A DNA stretch of 6,321 nucleotides from Flavobacteriaceae bacterium (lineage in GTDB: Bacteria; Bacteroidota; Bacteroidia; Flavobacteriales; Weeksellaceae). The stretch covers positions 1-6,321 of the forward strand of contig JAISSC010000204.1 in NCBI GenBank assembly GCA_031273305.1. Direction: 5' to 3'. The stretch's first letter is position 1. Every line of letters starts with the position of its first letter. The position numbers were made by a program, and so were the translations under genes. Positions 1-5,689 of the stretch are shown here, in pieces. The notes beneath the pieces are model-generated. The model saw nothing but the letters and a program-made list of their open reading frames with translations. It ran no database searches and was not told the origin of the DNA.

Positions 1-76
1 GAATAACAGGCTTTAAAAATAAGGGGGTGTTTATAAATTTCTTTTGATTTTATGAGCTAAGACCCCATTAAATTGA

Positions 77-84
77 TATATTTG
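77..84 (+). promoter_or_regulatory. Candidate -7 promoter element (TATATTTG) of the symporter gene
   Basis: TATATTTG matches the Bacteroidetes primary sigma-factor -7 consensus TAnnTTTG exactly. No good TTTG -33 box lies 19-21 bases upstream; the nearest approximation is TATG at 51-54 with a 22-base spacer. Only 12 bases separate the element from the ATG at 97, so a transcript from here would have a very short leader. No Shine-Dalgarno sequence is visible, as expected in this phylum. The rest of 1-96 shows no supportable gene; a GGGGT at 24-28 and an ACCCC at 62-66 could pair over a long loop, but this is weak. Confidence 0.5.
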
Positions 85-96
85 TAAAAAATTAGT

Positions 97-1494
97 ATGA
101 AGAAATCTCTTTTTTTTATTTTATTACCTTTAATTACAATTACCCTGACTGCTTTGCTTTATCTTTTTAATTTTATCTCCGGAGGAATTTCCGATGGGGT
201 TTTATTATCTTTCCGTTGGATAACTATACTCGCAATTAGCATCTATGGGATAAAAAAGAAAAATCTTACCACATGGATACTTATTTCCTTACTTATCGGA
301 GGATGTATTGGTCATGATTTCCCAAAAATAGGCTCGGAATTTCAGATATTGAGTAAAATATTTCTTAAACTCATCAAGACTATTATTGCTCCGCTAATAT
401 TTGCCACTCTGGTACATGGAATTGCCGGACATTCGGATATGAAACAGGTGGGAAGAATGGGCTGGAAATCTCTGGTATATTTTGAAATAGTAACCACTCT
501 GGCTCTCTTCATAGGATTGGCAGCCATTAACCTTACACAGGCAGGTGTCGGGATAAACCAACCGGCAAGTTCTCATGAAAATCTTCCGGATGTTCCTGTT
601 CAAACATGGCAGGACATTATCTTACATATCTTCCCCGAAAATATAGCCAAATCCATAGCGGAAGGTCATGTTTTACAAATAGTGGTTTTTAGTATTATTT
701 TCGGAATTGCCTTGTTACTTGTTCCGGATAATAAACGGAGATTTCTGGTGAAATTCACGGATTCCCTTGCCGAAACTATGTTCAAGTTTACCAATATCGT
801 TATGTACTTTGCTCCTTTCGGGGTCGGTGGTGCTATGGCGTATACCGTGAGCCATATGGGATTGGGAGTTCTGGTAAACCTTTTACAGTTATTGCTTACT
901 CTGTATGGTGCCCTAATTATTTTCCTGCTGTTTGTTTTATTACCAATTGCTTTTATTATAAAACTTCCTATAAAAAGGTTTGTAAAAGGCGTGGGAGAAG
1001 CCGTATCCATTGCTTTTGCCACAACCAGCTCAGAGGCTGCTTTGCCTAAGGCTATGGAGGCTATGGAAAATATAGGAGTACCCGGAAAGATAGTTGCTTT
1101 TGTAATGCCTACGGGATATACTTTTAACTTGGACGGAACTACCCTGTATTTGTCGCTTGCCAGTGTTTTTGTGGCACAGGCTGCGGGTATTCATATGTCT
1201 TTTACACAGCAGTTAATCATGGTTTTCACCTTGATGATAACCAGCAAAGGAGTAGCCGGAGTTCCGCGCGCCTCATTAGTGATCCTTTTAGGAACGGTTT
1301 CTTCTTTCGGACTTCCTGCATGGCCGATATTTATCATCTTAGGGATCGATGAATTGATGGACATGGCACGCACGTCTGTAAATGTAATCGGAAATTGTCT
1401 GGCTTCGGCAGTTGTTGCCAAATGGGAAGGAGAATTTGACCCCGACGGAGCAGAACAACGACTGCAGACCGAAAATAGCAATGTAGAAATTTGA
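97..1494 (+). CDS. Dicarboxylate/amino acid:cation symporter, GltP-like (DAACS family)
   Basis: Inner-membrane secondary transporter, 465 residues, probably importing glutamate/aspartate with protons or sodium. Family signatures are seen in order: the serine-rich hairpin ATTSSEAALP (308-317), TGYTFNLDGT (339-348, the NMDGT-type motif), the second hairpin TSKGVAGVPR (382-391), and the last helix DMARTSVNVIGN (421-432). By alignment from memory with archaeal GltPh, D422, R425, T426 and N429 match substrate-binding D394, R397, T398 and N401. E. coli DctA has Ser in place of D394, so an acidic amino acid is favoured over a C4-dicarboxylate; this is inference. GltPh sodium ligand D405 is Asn here (N432), as in proton-coupled E. 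coli GltP. Residues 1-55 add two hydrophobic stretches (about 4-24 and 37-50) ahead of the usual family start near KKNLTTW. The ATG follows a -7 element closely. Coupling ion and exact substrate are uncertain. Confidence 0.9.
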   Translation: MKKSLFFILLPLITITLTALLYLFNFISGGISDGVLLSFRWITILAISIYGIKKKNLTTWILISLLIGGCIGHDFPKIGSEFQILSKIFLKLIKTIIAPLIFATLVHGIAGHSDMKQVGRMGWKSLVYFEIVTTLALFIGLAAINLTQAGVGINQPASSHENLPDVPVQTWQDIILHIFPENIAKSIAEGHVLQIVVFSIIFGIALLLVPDNKRRFLVKFTDSLAETMFKFTNIVMYFAPFGVGGAMAYTVSHMGLGVLVNLLQLLLTLYGALIIFLLFVLLPIAFIIKLPIKRFVKGVGEAVSIAFATTSSEAALPKAMEAMENIGVPGKIVAFVMPTGYTFNLDGTTLYLSLASVFVAQAAGIHMSFTQQLIMVFTLMITSKGVAGVPRASLVILLGTVSSFGLPAWPIFIILGIDELMDMARTSVNVIGNCLASAVVAKWEGEFDPDGAEQRLQTENSNVEI

Positions 1495-1555
1495 GTTTTG
1501 TATTTTATAAAAAAGATCGATATGCATATCATATATAATTAATTGCATTTTTCTA

Positions 1556-1654
1556 CCGAGCTTGAATCCCTAACGGATTCGCAGGCGTAAATCCTTGTCA
1601 GTCATGAGATTGCCACGCTACACTACGTTCCGCTCGCAACGCCTCACCCCTCCC
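1556..1654. repeat. GC-rich intergenic repeat-like block
   Basis: This stretch has 56 G or C among 99 bases (about 57%) and sits sharply bounded inside AT-rich DNA. On the minus strand, roughly 1641 down to 1606, it reads as a TTGCGAGCGGAACG... ...GTGGCAATCTC unit. That strongly resembles the dispersed 'TTGCGAG...GGCAATCTC' intergenic repeats I recall from many Bacteroidetes genomes. TTGC at 1610-1613 and GCAA at 1636-1639 can close the unit, but its interior pairs poorly. The left part (1564-1594) contains alternative hairpins. There is no second copy in this window, so repetitiveness is inferred from resemblance, not shown. Confidence 0.55.
1564..1594. other. Two mutually exclusive hairpins sharing one arm
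   Basis: GAATCC (1564-1569) pairs perfectly with GGATTC (1575-1580) across the 5-base loop CTAAC. The same GGATT (1575-1579), extended by CG (1580-1581), can instead pair with CG (1586-1587) and AATCC (1590-1594) around a CAGG loop, with a two-base TA bulge. Only one fold can form at a time. The structure lies at the edge of the repeat-like block and may simply be part of it. A regulatory role is unproven. Confidence 0.4.
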
Positions 1655-1656
1655 AT

Positions 1657-1673
1657 AATAACATTTTGTTATT
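1657..1673 (+). terminator. Weak AT-rich hairpin, possible terminator of the symporter transcript
   Basis: AATAAC (1657-1662) pairs with GTTATT (1668-1673) across the loop ATTTT, followed by only two further T residues. The stem has one G-C pair in six, so it would be a poor rho-independent terminator, and it lies about 160 bases after the symporter stop codon. Confidence 0.2.
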
Positions 1674-1725
1674 TTACGTAATTCCCCAAAAATTAATTCG
1701 TAACTTGCTCCTAAATTGCCTGTTA

Positions 1726-1767
1726 TTGTATTCGGTTGATAATCAATACAAATTATTATTATTTTTT
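1726..1767 (+). promoter_or_regulatory. Hairpin plus T-rich tract upstream of the nuclease; also a weak promoter match
   Basis: TTGTATT (1726-1732) and AATACAA (1745-1751) are perfect inverted repeats around a 12-base loop, and a run rich in T follows to 1767. A second, overlapping inverted repeat TTGAT-A-ATCAA lies at 1736-1746. The region can be read two ways. It could be a weak terminator-like hairpin. It could also be a promoter, with TTG at 1736-1738, a 21-base spacer and TATTTTTT at 1760-1767 (one mismatch to TAnnTTTG), giving a leader of roughly 60 bases for the nuclease gene. Neither reading is secure. Confidence 0.3.
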
Positions 1768-1836
1768 AGTGTTTTGAGCAACTTATTTTGTAATGCACCA
1801 CAGATAAAAAGGATTATATTTTAACTATATGGCATC

Positions 1837-2634
1837 ATGAATAAAAACAAAATTACTTTTTTACTGGTATTCTTATTAATGTTCTGTACTGCTCATCTAT
1901 ATGCATGGAGTACAGTCGGTCACAGGATCATTGCAGAAATAGCGGAGAGAAACCTTAACCGGAAAGCTAAAAAAGAACTAAAAATATTATTGGAAGGTCG
2001 CTCTTTAGCTTATTGGTCAACTTGGGCGGATCAAATAAAATCCGATACAACCGGCACTTGGAAAGATACTTTTAAATGGCATTATATAAATTTTCCTTCG
2101 GGTTTATCTTTTGAGGAGTTCTCCCAGCAATTGGAGAATTATGCAACGGAAAATATCTATTCCGCAATTAAAGAGAATCAAAAAAAACTAAAAGATACCT
2201 CTTTATCTATAAACGAACGTAGAACCGCCCTGCATTTCCTGATACATCTTATGGGAGATTTGGAGCAACCTTTACATGTCGGGAGAGCAGAAGACATGGG
2301 AGGGAATAAAATTGAAATCTCCTGGACTTTTACAAACGCAAACCTGCACTACGTCTGGGATTCTCAATTGATTAATTACTACAAGTACAGCTACACGGAA
2401 TATGCCTCCGTACTGGACATCCATTCCAAAAAAGAGAATAAAAAATTGGCAGAAGGAAATCTGGAAGATTGGCTTTTTGATTCTTATCTGCTGGCGGAAA
2501 AAATCTATAATGAAATTGAGCAGTATGACAAACAGGAGAATCAATATGCCTACTATAATAAAGAGGTATTGGAAGATCAATTGTTAAAAGGAGGATTGCG
2601 ATTGGCTAAGGTGCTAAATGAATTACTGGGGTAA
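1837..2634 (+). CDS. Secreted S1/P1-type zinc-dependent nuclease
   Basis: Predicted to hydrolyse single-stranded DNA and RNA, and perhaps remove 3' phosphates, in the periplasm or outside the cell, using three zinc ions. 265 residues. A signal peptide covers about 1-23 (KNK, hydrophobic core, then LYA), and cleavage would leave W24 at the mature N-terminus. Fungal P1 nuclease needs exactly that, because its N-terminal Trp binds zinc. All nine metal ligands have counterparts: W24, H29, D65, H82, H137, D141, H147, H171 and D175. Spacings match P1 (W to H five, H to D four, D to H six, H to D four). Recognisable blocks are WSTVGH (24-29), the HFLIHLMGDLEQPLH region (133-147), GGNKI (155-159) and NLHYVWD (169-175). 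The mature part has no cysteine, so it lacks the disulfides of the fungal enzymes. It stands alone and converges on uppP. A nutritional nucleic-acid-scavenging role is inference. Confidence 0.93.
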   Translation: MNKNKITFLLVFLLMFCTAHLYAWSTVGHRIIAEIAERNLNRKAKKELKILLEGRSLAYWSTWADQIKSDTTGTWKDTFKWHYINFPSGLSFEEFSQQLENYATENIYSAIKENQKKLKDTSLSINERRTALHFLIHLMGDLEQPLHVGRAEDMGGNKIEISWTFTNANLHYVWDSQLINYYKYSYTEYASVLDIHSKKENKKLAEGNLEDWLFDSYLLAEKIYNEIEQYDKQENQYAYYNKEVLEDQLLKGGLRLAKVLNELLG

Positions 2635-2700
2635 TTTATCTCTTTTTATAGCCCTTTAGCTTACTTATATCAGCCCGAATATTGGTTTTGGTGAAGAAAA

Positions 2701-3522
2701 TTAAATTTCCTGATAGAAACTGAAATATATCAATAAAAGGATTCCTATGATAATGCGGTACCATCCCCACATTTGAAAACCGTATTTTTTAATTACCCCA
2801 ACAAAAAATTTAATGGCAAAAATCGCTACTACAAAAGCAACCAGATTCCCCAGCAGGAAGAGACCCAACTTATCGCTGCTTGAAGCCAGTAATTCATAGC
2901 CTTTTATCTCAATCCCGTTTTCTTCCCATTTTTTTAGGGTTAGAGAATATACGGTTACAGCCAGCATGGTAGGAACAGCAAGGAAAAAAGAAAATTCGGC
3001 AGCAACTTCCCTACTTAGCTTTTGCTGCATTCCTCCTATGATGGAGGCAGCCGAACGACTTGTGCCGGGCATCATAGCCAGACATTGCCAAAACCCGATG
3101 ATTATTGCTTGTTTTACGGAAATATCTTCTTCTTTTGATACGACAGGGTTCTTAAAAAATCTGTCAATAAAAAGCAATACAACTCCTCCAATAACCAAGA
3201 CAATGGCTATGGGAATCGGTTTTTCTAAAACCGCATCTATTTTATCACTGAATATTTTCCCTAAGATTAAGGCCGGAACGACTGCACAAGCCAATTTTAT
3301 ATAAAAATGGAGTTGTTTGAAATGTAAAAACTTTCTCCAATAAAGAACTACAACAGCTAAAATGGCTCCGAACTGGATGCAATATTCAAACATTTTTACA
3401 AAATTATCTTCCTGAATGCCCAGAATAGAACTGGTGAATATCATGTGAGCCGTAGAGGAAACAGGCAGATATTCTGTAAGACCTTCAACAATAGCAATAA
3501 TAATAGCCTCTATAGTACTCAT
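2701..3522 (-). CDS. uppP: Undecaprenyl-diphosphate phosphatase (UppP/BacA)
   Basis: Integral membrane enzyme that removes a phosphate from undecaprenyl pyrophosphate, regenerating the carrier lipid for peptidoglycan and other envelope polymers; overexpression in other bacteria gives bacitracin resistance. 273 residues, the usual family length, very hydrophobic throughout. The first signature is EGLTEYLPVSSTAH (13-26), carrying the glutamates E13 and E17, the SS pair (22-23) and H26; A25 replaces the glycine of the common SSTGH form. The second is PGTSRS (152-157) with the catalytic arginine R156. Together these match the known active-site residues of the E. coli enzyme. It is the last gene of the ftsX-DUF3098-uppP operon, and its ATG overlaps the preceding stop codon as TAATG, suggesting translational coupling. 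It ends 66 bases from the convergent nuclease gene, with no clear terminator between them. Confidence 0.96.
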   Translation of the reverse strand: MSTIEAIIIAIVEGLTEYLPVSSTAHMIFTSSILGIQEDNFVKMFEYCIQFGAILAVVVLYWRKFLHFKQLHFYIKLACAVVPALILGKIFSDKIDAVLEKPIPIAIVLVIGGVVLLFIDRFFKNPVVSKEEDISVKQAIIIGFWQCLAMMPGTSRSAASIIGGMQQKLSREVAAEFSFFLAVPTMLAVTVYSLTLKKWEENGIEIKGYELLASSSDKLGLFLLGNLVAFVVAIFAIKFFVGVIKKYGFQMWGWYRIIIGILLLIYFSFYQEI

Positions 3523-3818
3523 TAATTCGTTTTTCTATTGTTGTTTGGGGCAACCATAATAGCATAAACCTCTACTATAAAACCTAAAACTATCAACATG
3601 GGAGCCAGACGAATCCTTCGGAAACTGAAAATATCCTCATTCCAGTTATTTTTATCATACACCCCGTTTACCGTATTGGCATCAGCACCGACCATTAATA
3701 TCAATCCCAAAGCAATTAATCCCAAACCGACCAACATAATGATGTAATTCTTTTTCCCGAACAGGAAAGATTTTTTGGGTTCGGACTGTATATTTTTTGA
3801 TGTTCTATTTTTCTTCAT
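3522..3818 (-). CDS. DUF3098 small membrane protein
   Basis: Small inner-membrane protein of unknown function, 98 residues from the chosen start. It resembles DUF3098, a Bacteroidetes family usually found between ftsX and uppP. There are two transmembrane helices, about 25-43 and 72-89. Conserved-looking features are FGKKNY (20-25) before helix 1 and EDIFSFRRIRLAP (61-73) leading into helix 2. The N-terminus is basic and the C-terminus short and polar. I chose the ATG at 3818. The same frame extends eight codons further to a TTG at 3842, two bases past the ftsX stop, but the extra residues add nothing recognisable; the ATG leaves a 26-base gap. The stop codon shares one base with the uppP start (TAATG). 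A link to division or envelope assembly is suggested only by its neighbours. Confidence 0.85.
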   Translation of the reverse strand: MKKNRTSKNIQSEPKKSFLFGKKNYIIMLVGLGLIALGLILMVGADANTVNGVYDKNNWNEDIFSFRRIRLAPMLIVLGFIVEVYAIMVAPNNNRKTN

Positions 3819-3844
3819 TCCAATCTTAATATTTTTATGCAAAT

Positions 3845-4744
3845 CTATGAATAATATAAATCATCCAGTTTTAATCTTAAAAATCTCCATGTGGCAAACC
3901 ATGTACTGATAGTAGTTATCAGAACGCCTAAAACCAAGATGAACGATGACAAAAGAATATAATATGTATAATCCACAGTAGGAGGTAAAATGGTATAATA
4001 TATTAATCCGTAATTGACTCCATACAACAAAAGCAGGGCTATCACTCCTCCTAAAACACCCAATAAAAAGGACTGGAACAAAAACGGACGCATAATGAAA
4101 AACTGTTTTGCTCCTACCAGCTGCATAGTTTTGATAATAAATCTTTTGGCATATATCCTAAGTCGTATGGAATTATTAATAAGTGAAATAGCTATCAACA
4201 AGATAATTACCGCCAATACGGATATTCCCATAGTGATCTTTCGTACTCCTTTGTTCATTTCCGATAGTAAATTACTGTCAGATTTCACTTCATCGACTAT
4301 CAGATTCTTTTGTATTAGTTTTTTCATAGTTTCAATGTGAACGGAATCTATGTACTCGGATTTTAAAGCCACTGTTATGGAAGCAGGGAAAATATCCTCC
4401 TCAAAAAGGGCTTGGGAATCAACCCCCAAATCTCTTTTTGCAGCTTGTGTAGCCTGTTCCTTAGATATGTATTTGGCAGATTTCACATAAGGATGGATCT
4501 TTAGGCTGTCCAGATACTGAAGTTGTTCTTTTTCATTTTTAATCAGATTATCCTTATTCCGGTCATTTTTAAAGAAAACTTCAATAACCATCTGTTCTTT
4601 TAGGTAATCAATATAAGAATTGGCATTGATGACAATCATGCCTATGATTCCTATTAAAAATAATACCAGAGAGATACTTATAACCACAGTAATGTTGGAA
4701 GAACGTAACCGTCCCTGATTAAATTTATCTTTTTTTATTGCCAT
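3845..4744 (-). CDS. ftsX: Cell division protein FtsX (ABC-transporter-like permease)
   Basis: Membrane subunit of the FtsEX complex, which couples ATP hydrolysis by cytoplasmic FtsE to activation of peptidoglycan hydrolases at the division site. 299 residues with the standard FtsX layout: cytoplasmic basic N-terminus, helix 1 (about 18-40), a large extracytoplasmic domain (about 41-170), helices 2 (about 171-192), 3 (about 222-243) and 4 (about 260-284), and a short cytoplasmic tail. The typical FtsX segment NSIRLRIYAKR...MQLVGA lies at 191-212, followed by MRPFLFQS (218-225). The extracytoplasmic domain holds a YISKEQA stretch (92-98) of the kind common in FtsX. ftsE is not in the window, as is usual in Bacteroidetes, where it lies elsewhere. 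It is the first gene of the minus-strand operon and is divergent from rsmA. Start ATG at 4744. Confidence 0.94.
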   Translation of the reverse strand: MAIKKDKFNQGRLRSSNITVVISISLVLFLIGIIGMIVINANSYIDYLKEQMVIEVFFKNDRNKDNLIKNEKEQLQYLDSLKIHPYVKSAKYISKEQATQAAKRDLGVDSQALFEEDIFPASITVALKSEYIDSVHIETMKKLIQKNLIVDEVKSDSNLLSEMNKGVRKITMGISVLAVIILLIAISLINNSIRLRIYAKRFIIKTMQLVGAKQFFIMRPFLFQSFLLGVLGGVIALLLLYGVNYGLIYYTILPPTVDYTYYILLSSFILVLGVLITTISTWFATWRFLRLKLDDLYYS

Positions 4745-4762
4745 CTTTTTATAAAATATTCG

Positions 4763-4770
4763 CTAAAGTA
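4763..4770 (-). promoter_or_regulatory. Weak candidate -7 element for the ftsX operon
   Basis: On the minus strand this reads TACTTTAG, one base different from TAnnTTTG, and lies 18 bases before the ftsX ATG. No clear -33 TTTG is found at the expected distance, so the operon promoter is not firmly located. Confidence 0.3.
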
Positions 4771-4793
4771 TAAAATCTTCCTATATTTTAATG

Positions 4794-4801
4794 TAATTTT
4801 G
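4794..4801 (+). promoter_or_regulatory. Candidate -7 promoter element (TAATTTTG) of rsmA
   Basis: Exact match to TAnnTTTG, 30 bases before the rsmA start, which would give a leader of about 25 bases. No good TTTG -33 box is visible 19-21 bases upstream. The surrounding 4745-4831 spacer is very AT-rich and also contains an 11-base direct repeat TATAAAATATT at 4750-4760 and 4804-4814. Confidence 0.5.
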
Positions 4802-4831
4802 AATATAAAATATTGTTAAAATAGAATACGC

Positions 4832-5596
4832 TTGAAAGTAAAACCCAAAAAACATTTAGGACAACATTTTTTGAATGACCGGAATATAGCTTCTAAAATC
4901 GTTGATTCATTGACTTATCAAGGATATTCATCAATATTGGAAGTAGGTCCGGGAATGGGAGTTCTTACCCGGTTTTTATTACAAAAAAATAAACTTGTTT
5001 TTGTAGCAGAAATAGATACGGAATCGGTAGAATATTTACAACACAGCTATCCGGAGCTGGAAAATCGAATTATCGGAGATTTTTTAAAGTTAAATTTTTC
5101 GGATGTTTTTAAGGAAGAATTTGCGGTGATCGGGAATTTTCCTTACAATATATCTTCACAGATCGTATTTAAAATACTGGAGAACAGAACTCAGATTCCC
5201 GAAATGGTAGGAATGTTCCAAAAGGAGGTGGCAGAGCGTATCGTAGCAGAAAAAGGAAGTAAGATCTATGGGATTTTATCCGTACTGACTCAGGTTTACT
5301 ACACGACAGAATATTTATTTACGGTTCATGAAAATGTATTTACTCCCCCACCAAAGGTTAAATCGGCAGTGATTCGGTTAACCCGATACAGGGAGGCATT
5401 AGAAGGAGTAGATGAGGCATTATTTGTAAGAATCGTAAAAGCCGGATTTAATCAGAGGCGAAAAATGTTGAGAAATGCCCTGAAAGCTCTGGAAATTCCG
5501 GATCTTTTGGAATCTCACGATTTCTTAAATTCTCGGGCAGAACAACTCTCCGTTGAAGATTTTATTGAGTTAACTCGTTTATGGAAAGAAAAATAA
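4832..5596 (+). CDS. rsmA: 16S rRNA (adenine(1518)-N(6)/adenine(1519)-N(6))-dimethyltransferase RsmA (KsgA)
   Basis: Dimethylates two adjacent adenines in the 3'-terminal hairpin of 16S rRNA, using S-adenosylmethionine, late in small-subunit assembly; loss gives kasugamycin resistance in other bacteria. 254 residues, close to the family norm. Seen in order: KKHLGQHFL (6-14), SAM motif I EVGPGMGVLT (37-46), acidic residue E60 in AEID, GDF (82-84), catalytic motif IV NFPYNISS (102-109), FTPPPKV (170-176), and the C-terminal FNQRRKMLRN (206-215). The start is TTG at 4832. An in-frame stop lies at 4817-4819 with no ATG or GTG between, and the next ATG (residue 42) would cut through the SAM site. 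The family N-terminus begins right at this TTG. It is divergent from ftsX and transcribed on its own as far as can be seen. Confidence 0.95.
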   Translation: MKVKPKKHLGQHFLNDRNIASKIVDSLTYQGYSSILEVGPGMGVLTRFLLQKNKLVFVAEIDTESVEYLQHSYPELENRIIGDFLKLNFSDVFKEEFAVIGNFPYNISSQIVFKILENRTQIPEMVGMFQKEVAERIVAEKGSKIYGILSVLTQVYYTTEYLFTVHENVFTPPPKVKSAVIRLTRYREALEGVDEALFVRIVKAGFNQRRKMLRNALKALEIPDLLESHDFLNSRAEQLSVEDFIELTRLWKEK

Positions 5597-5599
5597 CGT

Positions 5600-5607
5600 T
5601 ATATTTG
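5600..5607 (+). promoter_or_regulatory. Extra TATATTTG -7 element just after rsmA
   Basis: An exact TAnnTTTG match begins three bases after the rsmA stop codon, 53 bases upstream of a second exact copy at 5653-5660. Its -33 position offers only a poor TTT. It may be a secondary promoter for the downstream gene pair or a chance match in AT-rich DNA. Confidence 0.3.
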
Positions 5608-5629
5608 TTGATGATAATTACATATCTTG

Positions 5630-5660
5630 TTGTGAAATTTTAGTTTAGTTTGTATATTTG
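5630..5660 (+). promoter_or_regulatory. Promoter of the small membrane-protein gene pair (TTG-N20-TATATTTG)
   Basis: This is the best promoter in the window. A TTG box at 5630-5632 (within TTGTTG) is followed by a 20-base spacer and TATATTTG at 5653-5660, fitting the Bacteroidetes TTTG-N19-21-TAnnTTTG layout. Transcription would begin near 5665-5667, leaving a leader of about 25 bases before the ATG at 5690. It implies that the downstream pair is transcribed independently of rsmA. Confidence 0.6.
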
Positions 5661-5689
5661 TATGATTTAATTTTGCTAATATTCTGAAA

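Larger units (their letters stand above)
1495..1836. other. 342-base intergenic gap between symporter and nuclease genes
   Basis: No convincing gene, tRNA or other structured RNA gene is visible. The gap holds an AT-rich start with a 12-base palindrome GATATGCATATC (1519-1530), a GC-rich repeat-like block (1556-1654), a small AT-rich hairpin (1657-1673), a longer hairpin followed by a T-rich tract (1726-1767), and then the leader of the nuclease gene. Imperfect -7 matches ahead of the nuclease are TATTTTTT at 1760-1767, TTATTTTG at 1783-1790 and TATATTTT at 1815-1822, each one base away from TAnnTTTG. No strong GC-rich rho-independent terminator follows the symporter gene. Confidence 0.6.

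Noticed and set aside
1..96. End of an upstream gene at the left edge
   Set aside because: All three forward frames stop within the first 50 bases and the residues are too few to recognise.
342..1022. Minus-strand open frames at 342-527, 394-603 and 666-1022
   Set aside because: They lie entirely inside the well-supported symporter gene, show no family features, and have no promoter.
1519..1530. 12-base palindrome GATATGCATATC as an operator or terminator
   Set aside because: Short, AT-rich and isolated, with no T tract or nearby promoter; likely chance.
1191..1548. Minus-strand open frames at 1191-1532 and 1339-1548
   Set aside because: They mostly mirror the symporter 3' end, and the translations are unlike any protein I recognise.
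1495..1836. tRNA, small RNA gene or CRISPR array in the large intergenic gap
   Set aside because: No cloverleaf, CCA end, regularly spaced repeats or clear promoter-terminator unit was seen. The GC-rich block fits a dispersed repeat better.
2272..2587. Open frames at 2272-2580 (-) and 2402-2587 (+) within the nuclease gene
   Set aside because: These are shadow frames of a gene with a complete set of catalytic residues.
2635..2700. Bidirectional terminator between the convergent nuclease and uppP genes
   Set aside because: No stem longer than about three or four pairs with a T tract could be found on either strand.
2966..3304. Plus-strand open frame antisense to uppP
   Set aside because: A shadow of the uppP coding sequence with no independent support.
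3819..3842. Eight-codon N-terminal extension of DUF3098 from a TTG at 3842
   Set aside because: A normal ATG at 3818 is available and the added residues look uninformative. The TTG remains possible because it sits two bases from the ftsX stop.
4014..4340. Plus-strand open frame antisense to ftsX
   Set aside because: A shadow of the ftsX coding sequence with no independent support.
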